Shown here: piece by piece, positions 27,129 to 36,330 of the stretch
How the letters are laid out: every line of letters starts with the position of its first letter
Position numbering within the stretch: position 1 is the first letter of the stretch
Source: Mycobacterium sp.
Lineage (GTDB): Bacteria; Actinomycetota; Actinomycetes; Mycobacteriales; Mycobacteriaceae
Length of the DNA: 64,000 nucleotides
NCBI GenBank assembly: GCA_003987775.1
Contig: RXJD01000020.1
Location: 24,836-88,835, forward strand
Direction of reading: 5' to 3'
Translations under genes and position numbers: made by a program
The notes under the pieces: generated by a model
Seen by the model: only the letters and a program-made list of their open reading frames with translations
What the model was told of the DNA's origin: nothing
The model's database searches: none

Positions 27129-27767
27129 ATGACCCTCAACTTGACCGTCGATGAAGTCCTGCGCACCACCCGTTCGGTCCGCAAACGCCTCGACTTCGAC
27201 AAGCCGGTGCCGCGCGAGGTCTTGATGGAATGCCTCGAGCTAGCGCTACAGGCGCCCACCGGTTCGAATTCCCAAGGGTGGCAGTGGGTGTTCGTCGAGG
27301 ACGCCGACACCAAGAAGGCGATCGGTGACGTCTACCTGGCCAATGCCAGTGGTTACCTCAGCTCGCCGGCTCCCGAATACGACGACAGCCGCGGCGAGCG
27401 GATGGCGAAGGTCCGCGATTCGGCGACCTATCTCGCCGAGCACATGCACCAGGCGCCGGTCCTGTTGATCCCGTGCATCAGCGGCCGGGAAGAGAGCTCG
27501 CCGATCGGCGGGGTGTCCTTCTGGGCCTCGCTGTTCCCGGCGGTGTGGAGCTTCTGCCTGGCATTGCGCTCGCGCGGTCTCGGCTCCTGCTGGACCACTC
27601 TGCACCTGCTCGACGACGGCGAGCGCAAGGTGGCCGACATCCTGGGCATCCCCTACGACGAGTACAGCCAGGGCGGGCTGTTCCCGATCGCCTACACCAA
27701 GGGCACCGACTTCCGGCCGGCCAAACGGTTGCCGGCCGACAGCCTGACGCACTGGAACGGCTGGTAA
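27129..27767 (+). CDS. Nitroreductase-family flavoprotein (Rv3368c-like)
   Basis: The 212-residue protein has the nitroreductase fold: TRSVRKRLDFDKPVPREVL with the Arg residues that contact FMN phosphate, ALQAPTGSNSQGWQWVFVED, WSFCLALRSRGLGSCWTTLHL, and GIPYDEYSQGGLFPIAYTKG near the end. It should reduce quinone or nitro-type substrates with NAD(P)H through FMN. It is separated by 20 bases from the downstream FAD monooxygenase on the same strand. The divergent PPOX gene preserves the remembered Rv3368c/Rv3369 neighbourhood. Confidence 0.93.
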   Translation: MTLNLTVDEVLRTTRSVRKRLDFDKPVPREVLMECLELALQAPTGSNSQGWQWVFVEDADTKKAIGDVYLANASGYLSSPAPEYDDSRGERMAKVRDSATYLAEHMHQAPVLLIPCISGREESSPIGGVSFWASLFPAVWSFCLALRSRGLGSCWTTLHLLDDGERKVADILGIPYDEYSQGGLFPIAYTKGTDFRPAKRLPADSLTHWNGW

Positions 27768-27775
27768 ACCACGGG

Positions 27776-27781
27776 TAGTTT
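27776..27781 (+). promoter_or_regulatory. Putative -10 hexamer for a leaderless monooxygenase transcript
   Basis: TAGTTT lies exactly 6 nt before the GTG at 27788 and just past the nitroreductase stop. No Shine-Dalgarno is visible. Confidence 0.5.
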
Positions 27782-27787
27782 CTGCCT

Positions 27788-29356
27788 GTGGCTGACGTCG
27801 TCATCGCCGGGGCCGGGCCCAACGGCCTGATGCTGGCCTGTGAGCTGGCGATGGCCGGTGTGCGGCCCGTGGTGCTCGACCCGATGTCCGGCCCCAACCC
27901 GTACCGGCGCGCCAACGGCATTGTCGGACAAGGGGTTCGGATCCTCGACCACCGCGGCCTCTACGCCGCGCTGGCCGGGACCGATGATCCGCCGCAACCC
28001 GTTCCCGGGTCGAGCTTCGGCGCCTTCAGCCTGGACTTCACCGACGTGGCAAACCCGCAGTTGTTCATCCTGCACGTCGAACAACCACGGCTCATCGAAG
28101 TGCTGGTGCAGCGAGCCCACGAACTCGACGTGGAGTTCCGCTGGGGGCACCGGCTCGACGGATTCGACGAGCACCGAGACGGGAGCGATAACGGCATCAC
28201 CGTGCAGGTGGCCGGTCCCGACGGAGGCTACGAGCTGACGGCGCAGTACCTGATCGGGGCCGACGGCGGCACCAGCGTGACGCGCAAACTGGCGGGCATC
28301 GACTTCGGCGGCACCTCCTCCTACGACGTGGTCGAGCGGATGGCCTTCGGAGTGGCGCCGCCCGACGACTGGGTGGATCCGGTCAGCGGGGCACTCGAGG
28401 TGCCCGGCGTCGGGCCCGTGCCGTCGCGACAGTTCGTCCGCACCGACCGGGGCATCTTCGCGTGGGGGATGCTGGCCGGCCAGGCGGTGGTGTTCACGAT
28501 CGAACTGGCGGGCACGCCGCGCGAGGAGCCCGATCCCGCGCCGGCCGACGCCCCGCCGATGACGCTGCGCGAACACGAGGCCAGCGTCCAACGGCTGCTC
28601 GGTGCTCCCGTGCCGCTGCGCCCGGCGGACCCGGACGTGCCACCGGATCTGCGCAAGTTCAGCGGGATGAACTCCCGGATCGCGTCTCGCTACCGGGATG
28701 GCCGGGTGATTCTGGTCGGCGACTCCGCGCACGTGCACTTTGCGCTGGGCGGTCCGGGGCTCAACCTCGGACTGCAGGACGCGGTCAACCTGGGCTGGAA
28801 GCTGGCGGCAGTGCTGGATGGCCGCGTCGGCCCCGAACTGCTCGACACCTACGAGAGCGAGCGCAGGCCGGTGGCCGAGCGGCTGATCATGCACAGCCGC
28901 GCGCAGCTCGCCCTGATCCGGCCCGGGCCCGAGATCACGGCGCTGCGAGAGCTGTTCGGCGAACTGCTGGCCCTACCGGGGGTGGTCGGTCACCTCGGTG
29001 ACCTGGTCTCCGGCGCCGACACCCGCTACGGGACCGGCAGCGACCATCCGTGGGTGGGGCGCTGGGTGCCCGACTTCGCGGTGGCCGGCGCCGATGGCAT
29101 CAGGCGCGTCGCCGAGCTCGCCCGCGACGGCCGGCCGTTACTCATCGACCTGACCGACGGTGCCGTGGCGGCCCGCGCGGCGGCCGGCTCCCGGCTGCTC
29201 ACCATTGCGACCGGACGCGCGGTGGGCGAGGTGGCCGCGCAGGCGGTCCTGGTCCGGCCCGACGGCTATGTCGCCTGGGCGTCGTCGTCGCCCACACCCG
29301 ACACCGAAGCCCTCCGCCGCGCTCTGACCAGCTGGTTCGGGATCACGCCGGCCTGA
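27788..29356 (+). CDS. FAD-dependent aromatic-ring monooxygenase (PheA/TfdB family)
   Basis: The 522-residue product starts VADVVIAGAGPNGLMLACEL, a GxGxxG dinucleotide motif with the FAD-binding N-terminus of class A flavoprotein monooxygenases. It continues with YLIGADGGTSVTRKLAGI (the DG motif) and GRVILVGDSAHVHFALGGPGLNLGLQDAVNLGWKL, the GD motif that contacts the FAD ribityl chain. The last 150 residues form a thioredoxin-like C-terminal domain common in this family. Substrates are usually phenolic or polyketide rings, and none can be assigned here. I do not recall it beside Rv3368c in M. tuberculosis, so it is probably lineage-specific. Confidence 0.9.
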   Translation: MADVVIAGAGPNGLMLACELAMAGVRPVVLDPMSGPNPYRRANGIVGQGVRILDHRGLYAALAGTDDPPQPVPGSSFGAFSLDFTDVANPQLFILHVEQPRLIEVLVQRAHELDVEFRWGHRLDGFDEHRDGSDNGITVQVAGPDGGYELTAQYLIGADGGTSVTRKLAGIDFGGTSSYDVVERMAFGVAPPDDWVDPVSGALEVPGVGPVPSRQFVRTDRGIFAWGMLAGQAVVFTIELAGTPREEPDPAPADAPPMTLREHEASVQRLLGAPVPLRPADPDVPPDLRKFSGMNSRIASRYRDGRVILVGDSAHVHFALGGPGLNLGLQDAVNLGWKLAAVLDGRVGPELLDTYESERRPVAERLIMHSRAQLALIRPGPEITALRELFGELLALPGVVGHLGDLVSGADTRYGTGSDHPWVGRWVPDFAVAGADGIRRVAELARDGRPLLIDLTDGAVAARAAAGSRLLTIATGRAVGEVAAQAVLVRPDGYVAWASSSPTPDTEALRRALTSWFGITPA

Positions 29357-29369
29357 TTTGTCCCCCGTT

Positions 29370-29425
29370 TGTCCCCCTATCGGAGGACACGGATTTCATC
29401 CCGCAATGTCCCCTATCGGAGGACA
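29370..29425. repeat. Two direct copies of an imperfect inverted repeat TGTCC...GGACA
   Basis: TGTCCCCCTATCGGAGGACA (29370-29389) and TGTCCCCTATCGGAGGACA (29407-29425) are near-identical, about 36 bases apart. Each has TGTCC/GGACA ends, and a further TGTCCCCC lies at 29359. They sit just past the monooxygenase stop and before a small open reading frame. This looks like a tandem operator, but the regulator is unknown. Confidence 0.6.
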
Positions 29426-29498
29426 CCGCAGCCGGATTTCGTCGGGCATTCTCAATGACAACAACACCGATAAAGCTTCGACCGAGAGGATAAACCCG

Positions 29499-29576
29499 AT
29501 GAGCCACGAGATTCTGTTCCAGGAGATCGAAGCCGTCTACACCCTGCCGTCCTTCGGCACCGACGACTGCAACTGA
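29499..29576 (+). CDS. Possible 25-codon small gene, peptide of unknown function
   Basis: ATG at 29499 opens MSHEILFQEIEAVYTLPSFG and ends TDDCN before TGA. GAGAGGA (29484-29490) lies about 8 nt upstream as a good Shine-Dalgarno. The peptide is acidic with an amphipathic N-terminal half and a single Cys next to the C-terminus, a layout seen in small modified-peptide precursors or leader peptides. It sits between tandem inverted repeats upstream and a strong hairpin downstream, so it may form its own short transcript. No RiPP maturation genes other than a nearby methyltransferase and monooxygenase are present. Conservation in relatives would be needed to accept it. Confidence 0.4.
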   Translation: MSHEILFQEIEAVYTLPSFGTDDCN

Positions 29577-29650
29577 TGACCGCGCCGCACTGACGGCGCC
29601 CCCAAGCTGTGGCACGTTTCCCCCCTGCCCCCCCGACGTGCCCTGTGGAA

Positions 29651-29680
29651 AGCAGGCTCGTGCTCACGCACGAGCCTGCT
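29651..29680 (+). terminator. Strong intrinsic-type terminator hairpin
   Basis: AGCAGGCTCGTGC-TCAC-GCACGAGCCTGCT is a perfect 13-bp stem with a 4-base loop, followed by TTCTG without a U tract. It is 74 bases past the small open reading frame and before the methyltransferase promoter. Confidence 0.75.
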
Positions 29681-29709
29681 TCTGCATGTCAGGGGTATAT
29701 ATCTGTGGG

Positions 29710-30360
29710 GTGCCGTCATCGCGCGATGGAAGTGCCGTCGAGATCTTCAGCAGGCTGCCGGCAGGCGCCGATCTGGAACAGATCAGCAGCCTGATCCCGC
29801 CGGGCAGCTCGGTGCTGGACCTCGGCGCCGGCGCCGGACGGCTGGCCGACCCGCTGGCCGAACTCGGGCACCAGGTCACCGCTGTCGACGAATCCGCCGA
29901 GATGCTCACCCATGTGCGCACTGCCCGCACCGTGCACGCCACCTTCGCAGAGCTGCGCTTGCAAGAGCGGTTCGACGCCGTGGTGATGGCCGGCTGCCTG
30001 CTCAACTACCTGAGTCCCGAGGTGCGCCGCACCGCGCTCGCCGCGGCCGCACGGCACCTCAAACCCACCGGAACCGCGCTGATCCAGTGGCGTTTCCCGC
30101 AGTGGTTCGCGATGCGCACCGAGGGTCGGCACCGCATGGTCAGCGGGTCCAGCGTGCAGACCATGACGATCCACACCAGCCGCGACGGGGTGGTCGCCGG
30201 CGAGTTCGGCCTGGAAGTCGACGGCCGGGTGTTCAGCCAGCCCTTCGAGTTCCGGCTGCTGCCGACGGCGCAACTCGTCGAGGAGTTGCACGAGGCCGGG
30301 CTGCGCCTGGACACCGAAGCACCGGAGACCACGGAATGGCTGCAGGTGCGTCCGTGCTAG
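29710..30360 (+). CDS. Class I SAM-dependent methyltransferase
   Basis: The 216-residue product has motif I SSVLDLGAGAGRLADPLAELG, the acidic residue TAVDESAEM, the post-motif FDAVVMAGCLLNYLSPEVRR and motif III-like HLKPTGTALIQWRFPQW. This is a complete Rossmann methyltransferase, with no clue to the acceptor. The start GTG 29710 is chosen because TATATC (29698-29703) lies 6 nt upstream, giving a leaderless arrangement. The frame runs back through the terminator hairpin to 29638, which is unlikely to be coding. Its stop TAG shares the palindrome CTAG with the stop of convergent trmL. Confidence 0.82.
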   Translation: MPSSRDGSAVEIFSRLPAGADLEQISSLIPPGSSVLDLGAGAGRLADPLAELGHQVTAVDESAEMLTHVRTARTVHATFAELRLQERFDAVVMAGCLLNYLSPEVRRTALAAAARHLKPTGTALIQWRFPQWFAMRTEGRHRMVSGSSVQTMTIHTSRDGVVAGEFGLEVDGRVFSQPFEFRLLPTAQLVEELHEAGLRLDTEAPETTEWLQVRPC

Positions 30361-30821
30361 ACGGAGCCGCCGTACCCCTGCTGCCGCCACGCCTCGTAGA
30401 CGGCCACCGCCGCGGCGTTGGACAGATTCAGTGAGCGCCGGCCGGCCAGCATCGGGATCCGCACCTGCGTCGTGATGTGCGGGTCGGCCAGCGTGGCCGC
30501 GTCCAGCCCGGTCGGCTCGGGCCCGAACATCAGCACGTCGCCGGGACGGTAGGCCACCTCGGCGAAGCGCGAGGTCGCCTGCGCAGTGAACGCGAACACC
30601 CGCGCCGCGCCCAGCGCCTGCCAGGCCTGCTCCAGCGAGCCGTGCACGGTCACCGACGCCAGGTCGTGGTAGTCCAGTCCGGCGCGGCGCAGTTTGGGCT
30701 CGGACAGATCGAACCCCAACGGCTCCACCAGATGCAGCTCGCAGCCGGTCGCCGCGGCGGTGCGGATGGCGTTGCCGGTGTTCGGCGCTATGCGGGGGGA
30801 CACGAACATCAGCCGGAACAT
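30357..30821 (-). CDS. tRNA/rRNA 2'-O-methyltransferase, SpoU/TrmL type (Rv3366-like)
   Basis: The 154-residue protein is a SPOUT-fold methyltransferase: MFRLMFVSPRIAPNTGNAIR at the start (motif 1 Asn/Arg), VLMFGPEPTGLD (motif 2) and IPMLAGRRSLNLSNAAAVAVYEAW (motif 3 in the trefoil knot). The length and lack of extensions fit TrmL, which 2'-O-methylates the tRNA wobble base. ATG 30821 matches homologues, and the frame extends further to 30908 without similarity. It overlaps the convergent methyltransferase stop by three bases. Confidence 0.92.
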   Translation of the reverse strand: MFRLMFVSPRIAPNTGNAIRTAAATGCELHLVEPLGFDLSEPKLRRAGLDYHDLASVTVHGSLEQAWQALGAARVFAFTAQATSRFAEVAYRPGDVLMFGPEPTGLDAATLADPHITTQVRIPMLAGRRSLNLSNAAAVAVYEAWRQQGYGGSV

Positions 30822-30976
30822 CCGTGAATCATGGCAAAACCCCTGGCGCCCCCGAAGTCGACTGCGCGGCTTGCGAAATCCTTGCGCCTTTCTTGACGTC
30901 GCCGCCAAGGCGTCTTCAAGAACTCGCCAAGGGCTCTGCAGAAATCTTGGCTCAGACCCACCGGGGAGGAGCCGAG

Positions 30977-32680
30977 ATGTCAGTCGAGTCAGTTCAGGTG
31001 CACAACATCTACCCGCACACCGACAACCGCTACGAGAACGTGGAGGCGACGGTCACGTTCGCCGTCGACCCCGAATACCGGTCGAACGAGCGCATCGCCG
31101 ACCTGTCGCTGGCACCCCGCGACGCCGACGGACTGGTGCGTTTCGACGCCGACCTGCGGCTGCTGCGCCCGGTCGGCGGTGGCAACGGCAAGCTGCTGTT
31201 CGTGGTGCCCAACCGCGGCGTCCCCACCAACGCTCCGTGGCTGAAGAACGGATTCCTGCTGGAGCGCGGCTGGACCATCGCCTCGTGCGGCTGGCAGTGG
31301 GACGTGCAGCGCGGACCGGCGATCCTCGGCCTGACCGCGCCGCAGGCCGACGTGCAACCCGGCTTCCTGCGCCTGGAGTGGCGTTCCGACGCTGTCCGCG
31401 ACGACCACCCGCTCAGCTTCACGGCACCCGAAATCGAGTCGATCCCGGGCGCCGAGGCACTGTTCACCTTCACCGCCTACCCGACCGTCGACGTGGAGGA
31501 CCCCGACGCGGTGCTGACCGTGCGCACCGCCCCCGACGCCGAGCCCACCACCATCGCCCGTGACAAGTGGCGCTTCACCGACCAGACCCACGTCGCCCTG
31601 GACGGCGGCTTCCAGCCGTTCCACTGGTACGAGCTGGTGTACCGCAGCGCGCTGGCCCCGGTCGCCGGCTGCGGTTTGCTGGCCATCCGTGACGTGGTCT
31701 CGCATCTGCGGGCCGACGACAGCATGGCCATCGACCACACGTTCGCCTACGGCGTCTCCCAGGCCGGCCGGTTGCTGCGGCAATTCCTGTCCGACGGCCT
31801 GAACATCGACGAGTCCGGGATGCCGGTGTTCGACGGGGTCTTCAGCGATTTCGCCAGCGCCAACCGCGGTGAGTTCAACCAGCGCTACGCGCAGCCGTCG
31901 ACGCCCGGTGGCGTCCGCGTCGCGGGACCGTTCGGCAACGACCTGCTCGCGCTGCAGCGGCAACTCGGTGGCGTGCCGAAGACGATCTTCGCCAACAGCG
32001 CCACCGAGTACTGGCAGGGCGACGGCGCGCTGGTGCACGTCGACCCCGAGACCGGCGCCGACCTGCCGGAGGACCCCGACGTGCGCAGCTACCTGCTGGC
32101 CGGCACCGACCACTTCGGCAGCAGCAAGATCAAGGACGCCCTGCCCGCCGCCAACCCGGTGCACCACCTCGACGTCACACCGGTCACCCGGGCACTGCTG
32201 GTCGCCCTGGAGAACTGGGTCGCCGACGGCGTCGAGCCGCCGGCCAGCCGCGTGCCGCGGATCAGCGACGGCACCGCGGTGGCCCGCAAGGACGTGCTGT
32301 CCGCGTTTGGCCACGCGCACACGCCTGCTCCCGCCTGGCTGCCCGCGTCGGGTCACGTCGACCTGGTCTCGGCGGTCGACGAGGACGGCAACGAGGTGGC
32401 CGGCATCCAGCTCCCGGCGGTTGCGGCGCCGCTGGCCACCTATACGGGCTGGAACGCCCGCCGGTTCGTCGAGGAGTTGCCGGACGTCATGTACGAGCGC
32501 ATCGGCAGCAAGCTGCCGTTTCGCCCCGGCCGTCCGTCGGTGGCCGAGCGCTACCCGACCCGCGACGACTACGCCGCCGCCGTGCGGTCGGCCGCGCAGA
32601 CACTGGTCGCGCAGCGATTCCTGCTCAGCGCGGAGGTGGACGCGGTGGTGAAGAAGGCAGTGGCCGACTATCCCGCGTGA
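30977..32680 (+). CDS. Alpha/beta hydrolase-domain protein (Abhydrolase_10 type)
   Basis: The 567-residue product has FAYGVSQAGRLLRQFL, a nucleophile elbow with Ser, and AGTDHFGSSKIKDALPAANPVHH and GVEPPASRVPRI characteristic of the large alpha/beta hydrolase-domain proteins of PF20091 type. Substrates are uncharacterised. There is no signal peptide. ATG 30977 follows GGGGAGGAG by 5-6 nt. The frame is open upstream to 30824, but the chosen start has the only good ribosome-binding site. The gene diverges from trmL over 155 bases, and I do not recall it at this site in M. tuberculosis. Confidence 0.82.
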   Translation: MSVESVQVHNIYPHTDNRYENVEATVTFAVDPEYRSNERIADLSLAPRDADGLVRFDADLRLLRPVGGGNGKLLFVVPNRGVPTNAPWLKNGFLLERGWTIASCGWQWDVQRGPAILGLTAPQADVQPGFLRLEWRSDAVRDDHPLSFTAPEIESIPGAEALFTFTAYPTVDVEDPDAVLTVRTAPDAEPTTIARDKWRFTDQTHVALDGGFQPFHWYELVYRSALAPVAGCGLLAIRDVVSHLRADDSMAIDHTFAYGVSQAGRLLRQFLSDGLNIDESGMPVFDGVFSDFASANRGEFNQRYAQPSTPGGVRVAGPFGNDLLALQRQLGGVPKTIFANSATEYWQGDGALVHVDPETGADLPEDPDVRSYLLAGTDHFGSSKIKDALPAANPVHHLDVTPVTRALLVALENWVADGVEPPASRVPRISDGTAVARKDVLSAFGHAHTPAPAWLPASGHVDLVSAVDEDGNEVAGIQLPAVAAPLATYTGWNARRFVEELPDVMYERIGSKLPFRPGRPSVAERYPTRDDYAAAVRSAAQTLVAQRFLLSAEVDAVVKKAVADYPA

Positions 32681-32841
32681 GTTTGCCGGACCGGAGCGTC
32701 GGTGTAACGGCTTGTTGCGGCGAACCTTATCTACTCAGTAACAATTGTGGAGACCCCGGCTGGCGGCTGTCATACTCGTCGAATTGCCAGGCATTTCACG
32801 CCCGCGGCCATCTGCCGGCGAATAAAGCAGCAGGAAGTCTC

Positions 32842-32904
32842 ATGAGTCTCTCGTTTCGCGCGACGCCACCAGAAGGTGCGGCCGGCCCGGCCGCCGGCAC
32901 GTGA
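32842..32904 (+). CDS. Possible 20-codon leader peptide coupled to the conservon kinase
   Basis: ATG 32842 opens [20 protein letters not shown] and ends in TGA that overlaps the kinase start as GTGA. AGGAAG (32832-32837) lies 4 nt upstream. The overlap would couple the leader to the kinase. The peptide has no recognisable function. It may only be a translation-coupling leader. Confidence 0.4.
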   Translation: MSLSFRATPPEGAAGPAAGT

Positions 32905-35552
32905 CCATGTTCGCCCGCCCGACCAACTCGGTCGCGGCGGCCCCGCCCAGTGCTCCGCCGCCCATGGCGCCTGCGAAGCCGGCCAAGCCGGCCAGGCGTC
33001 CGCCGAGGTGGTCGCTGAGCAACTGGCCGGTGCGCTGGAAGGTCCTCGCGATCGCCCTGGTGCCGCTGCTGCTGGCGACGACGTTCGGTGTGCTGCGCGT
33101 GCAGTCGGAGCTGTCCACGTCCGGGGATCTGCGCCTGGCCGCGGCCCGTGCCAACCTGATACCGGCCATCACCAAGTACATGTCGGCGCTGGACGTCGCG
33201 TTGCTGGCCAGTTCCACCGGACGCGACGTGGAGGGCGCGAAGAAGAACTTCTCGGCCCGCAAGTACGAGTTGCAGACGCGGCTGGCCGACACCGACGTGA
33301 TCCCCGACGTCCGTTCCGGGGTGAACACGCTGCTCAACGGCGGGCAGTCGCTGCTGGACAAGGTTCTCGACAACAGCATCGGCCTGCGCGACCGGATCAC
33401 CACCTACGCGCCGCTGCTGCTGACCGCCGAGGATGCCATCAACGCGTCTGTGCACGTCGACAGTGAGCAGATCCGCGCCCAGGTGGAGGGCCTGAGCCGC
33501 GCCGTCGGGGCGCGCGGGCAGATGACCATGCAGGAGATCCTGGTGACCCGCGGGGCCGACCTGCCCGAGCCCCAGCTGCGCACCGCGATGATCACGCTGG
33601 CCGGCACCGAGCCGTCAACCCTGTTCGGTATGAGCGAGGTGCTGGGCTCCGGCTCGCCGGCCGCCAAGGATCTGCAGCAGCAGATGGTGGCCCGGATGGC
33701 GATCATGTCCGACCCCGACAGTGCGTTGGTGAGCAACGAGGACCTGCTGCGCTCGATCCACACCACCCAGGGCATTGCCGAGCAGATCATCAACGACGCC
33801 ACGGCCTCGGTGACCAACTCGGTGCAGGGCCAGGCCACAGCGCGCCGCGACGCCGCGGTGCGTGACACCGTGCTGGTGCTGGTCGCCATCGGACTCGCCT
33901 TGGCGGTCGTATTGCTGGTGGCGCGTGCCCTGATCAAGCCGCTGCGGGTGCTGCGTGACGGCGCGCTGAAGGTCGCCCACACCGACCTCGAGGGCGAGAT
34001 CGACCGGGTGCGGGGCGGCGCCGAGCCGATTCCGCAGCCGCTGGCGGTGTACACCACCGAGGAGATCGGTCAGGTCGCGCACGCCGTCGACGAACTGCAC
34101 ACCCAGGCGCTGCTGCTGGCCGGCGACGAGGCGCGGCTGCGGCTGCTGGTCAACGACATGTTCGAGACCATGTCGCGGCGCAGCCGGTCCCTGGTGGACC
34201 AGCAGCTGTCGCTCATCGACCGGCTGGAACGCAACGAAGAGGATCCCGAGCGGCTGGACAACCTGTTCCGGCTGGATCACCTGGCGGCCCGGTTGCGCCG
34301 CAACAGCGCCAACCTGCTCGTTCTCGCCGGCGCCCAGATCGGGCGTGACCAGCGCGAACCGGTTCCGCTGGCGACGGTGATCAACGCCGCGGTGTCCGAG
34401 GTCGAGGATTACCGCCGGGTCGAGATCAGCGCGGTGGCCGACTGTACGGTGCTCGGCGGCTCAGCCGGCGGCATCATCCACCTGCTGGCGGAGCTGATCG
34501 ACAACGCGCTGCGCTACTCACCGCCGACCACCCCGGTCAAGGTCTCCGCCGTGCGCGGCAGCGAGGGCGGCGTGCTGCTCCGCATCGCCGACGCCGGGCT
34601 GGGCATGACCGAGTCCGACCGGCGGATGGCCAACATGCGGCTGCAGGCCGGGGGAGAGGTCACCCCGGAGAACGCTCGGCACATGGGTCTGTTCGTGGTG
34701 GGACGGCTGGCGGCGCGGCACGGTCTGCGGGTCGGGCTGCGCGGGCCGGCGAGCGGCGAGGCCGGCAGCGGTACGACAGCGGAGGTCTACCTGCCGCTGG
34801 CGGTGCTGGTCGAAGGCCAGGCGCAGCAACAGCAGCCGCCGCAGCGCCAGTTCTTCGCGGTGCGACCGCCCGAGCCGGAGCCCACCGGGCCCGAGTTGCA
34901 GGTCAGCCAGACCGGGACGTCGGTGACATCGCTGCCCCGCCGCAGTCCCGGGTCCAGCGGAATCACCGAAGCCCCGGCGCAGGCTGAGGCGGGTGACGCC
35001 GGGCAGCCGCCGGCCAAGCGCCCGCTGCCCACGCCATGGTGGGAGAAGGGGACCGCCCAGCCACCGGCGGCGCAGCCCGCGCAGGCCGGGAGCACGGCGT
35101 CGGACACCTCGGCGTTCTTCGCCCGGCGCCCGGCTGAATCTCAACCGCCTGCCGCCAAACCCGAGCCGCCCGACCTCACCCCGTCGGATCCGCAGGACGA
35201 CGACGTCATCTACCAGCGGATGCTCTCGGAGATCATGGGCGACCAAGACCCCCACCAGCTGGTCGACAGCCCCGACCTGGACTGGCAGACGGTGTGGGAC
35301 CGTGGCTGGTCGGCGGCCGCCGAAGCCGAGAAGACCCCGGTCGAATCGCGCACCGAGCACGGGCTGCCGATGCGCACACCCGGGGCGCGGCTGGTGCCCG
35401 GCGCCGCGGACGCCGAGCAGGCCCCGGCCGCGCCGAACGGCGGTTTCCCCTCGCGCAACCCGGACGCGGTCCGCACCTCCATCGGTAGCCACTTCAGCGG
35501 GGTGCGCTCCGCCCGGTCACACGCCCGCGATGCCCAGGAAGGCGAGCAATGA
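32901..35552 (+). CDS. Conservon sensor histidine kinase-like protein (Rv3365c-like, CvnA type)
   Basis: The 883-residue protein has a Pro-rich N-terminus, TM1 at about residues 47-65, an extracytoplasmic helical nitrate/nitrite-sensor-like domain, TM2 at about 323-342 and a HAMP region. The H-box-like [13 protein letters not shown] has His at about 460. The ATPase domain has N-box [13 protein letters not shown]1 DAGLGM and G2 [12 protein letters not shown] long Pro/Ala-rich C-terminal tail follows. In Streptomyces conservons the kinase-like CvnA forms a complex with CvnB, CvnC and GTPase CvnD. The GTG start overlaps the leader stop, and ATG 32907 is an alternative. It overlaps cvnB by ATGA. 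Confidence 0.92.
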   Translation: MTMFARPTNSVAAAPPSAPPPMAPAKPAKPARRPPRWSLSNWPVRWKVLAIALVPLLLATTFGVLRVQSELSTSGDLRLAAARANLIPAITKYMSALDVALLASSTGRDVEGAKKNFSARKYELQTRLADTDVIPDVRSGVNTLLNGGQSLLDKVLDNSIGLRDRITTYAPLLLTAEDAINASVHVDSEQIRAQVEGLSRAVGARGQMTMQEILVTRGADLPEPQLRTAMITLAGTEPSTLFGMSEVLGSGSPAAKDLQQQMVARMAIMSDPDSALVSNEDLLRSIHTTQGIAEQIINDATASVTNSVQGQATARRDAAVRDTVLVLVAIGLALAVVLLVARALIKPLRVLRDGALKVAHTDLEGEIDRVRGGAEPIPQPLAVYTTEEIGQVAHAVDELHTQALLLAGDEARLRLLVNDMFETMSRRSRSLVDQQLSLIDRLERNEEDPERLDNLFRLDHLAARLRRNSANLLVLAGAQIGRDQREPVPLATVINAAVSEVEDYRRVEISAVADCTVLGGSAGGIIHLLAELIDNALRYSPPTTPVKVSAVRGSEGGVLLRIADAGLGMTESDRRMANMRLQAGGEVTPENARHMGLFVVGRLAARHGLRVGLRGPASGEAGSGTTAEVYLPLAVLVEGQAQQQQPPQRQFFAVRPPEPEPTGPELQVSQTGTSVTSLPRRSPGSSGITEAPAQAEAGDAGQPPAKRPLPTPWWEKGTAQPPAAQPAQAGSTASDTSAFFARRPAESQPPAAKPEPPDLTPSDPQDDDVIYQRMLSEIMGDQDPHQLVDSPDLDWQTVWDRGWSAAAEAEKTPVESRTEHGLPMRTPGARLVPGAADAEQAPAAPNGGFPSRNPDAVRTSIGSHFSGVRSARSHARDAQEGEQ

Positions 35553-35980
35553 CGGTCCAATCGTCGTACAGCCCACTGGACTGGCTGGTGTCGAAATTCG
35601 TGCGTGAGGTTCCCGGCGTGGCGCACGCGTTGCTGGTGTCGGTGGACGGGTTGCCGGTCGCGGCCAGCGAGCACCTGCCGCGGGAACGCGCCGACCAGTT
35701 GGCCGCGGTGGCGTCCGGGCTGGCCAGCCTGGCCACCGGCGCCTCCCAGCTGTTCGAGGGGGGACAGGTGCTGCAGTCGGTGGTCGAGATGCAGAACGGG
35801 TTCCTGCTGCTGATGCGCGTCGGGGACGGCTCGCACCTGGCCACGTTGGCGATGCCGTCGTGCGATATCGGTCAGATCGGGTATGAGATGGCCATCCTTG
35901 TCGAACAGGTGGGCAACGTGGTGCAGTCCTCCCGCCGCGCTGAATCCGGACCGCAGTGGACCAACGCGAGCCGGCGGTAA
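35549..35980 (+). CDS. Roadblock/LC7-domain protein (Rv3364c-like, CvnB type)
   Basis: The 143-residue protein is a single Roadblock/LC7 domain: [44 protein letters not shown], and [20 protein letters not shown]. In bacteria such proteins act as platforms or activators for the paired Ras-like GTPase. The start ATG overlaps the kinase stop (ATGA). The M. tuberculosis orthologue Rv3364c has been reported to be released and to inhibit host cathepsin G. The [20 protein letters not shown] segment seen here is in the region implicated, as I recall. Confidence 0.93.
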   Translation: MTVQSSYSPLDWLVSKFVREVPGVAHALLVSVDGLPVAASEHLPRERADQLAAVASGLASLATGASQLFEGGQVLQSVVEMQNGFLLLMRVGDGSHLATLAMPSCDIGQIGYEMAILVEQVGNVVQSSRRAESGPQWTNASRR

Positions 35981-36330
35981 CCGGCGGGCAACCGAACCTG
36001 GTCCGGCCGTACACTTTGACGGCCGGGCGGACCGGCACCGACGTCGAACTGCCGCTGGAGGCGCCGGTGCAGACCCTGCAGGCGGGGCTGGTGCACCAGT
36101 GGCCGGCCGGAGACACCCGCGGCCAGATCCTGCAGCTGTGTGTGGGCAGCCCGTCCGTCGCCGAAATCTCGGCCCGGCTGGATTTACCGGTCGGTGTTGC
36201 GCGCGTCCTGGTCGGCGATCTGGTCACGGCCGGTTACCTTCGGGTGCACAGGACCTTGACCGACCGTTCGACCCGCGATGAGCGGCACGAGCTCATAGGA
36301 AGGACCCTGCGTGGTCTTAGGGCACTCTGA
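35956..36330 (+). CDS. DUF742 protein (Rv3363c-like, CvnC type)
   Basis: The 124-residue product has [12 protein letters not shown] near the start and then a winged-helix-like DUF742 domain: [42 protein letters not shown]. It is the third component of the conservon. The GTG start overlaps the end of the roadblock gene by 25 bases and its own end overlaps the GTPase start by 20 bases, so all four are tightly coupled. Confidence 0.9.
   Translation: MDQREPAVTGGQPNLVRPYTLTAGRTGTDVELPLEAPVQTLQAGLVHQWPAGDTRGQILQLCVGSPSVAEISARLDLPVGVARVLVGDLVTAGYLRVHRTLTDRSTRDERHELIGRTLRGLRAL

Noticed and set aside
29358-29498. Upstream extension of the small 25-codon gene
   Set aside because: The added residues come from the duplicated inverted repeats, and the only Shine-Dalgarno is before ATG 29499.
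29499-29576. Lasso-peptide precursor
   Set aside because: YTLP resembles part of a lasso leader, but no lasso cyclase, protease or recognition-element gene is in the window.
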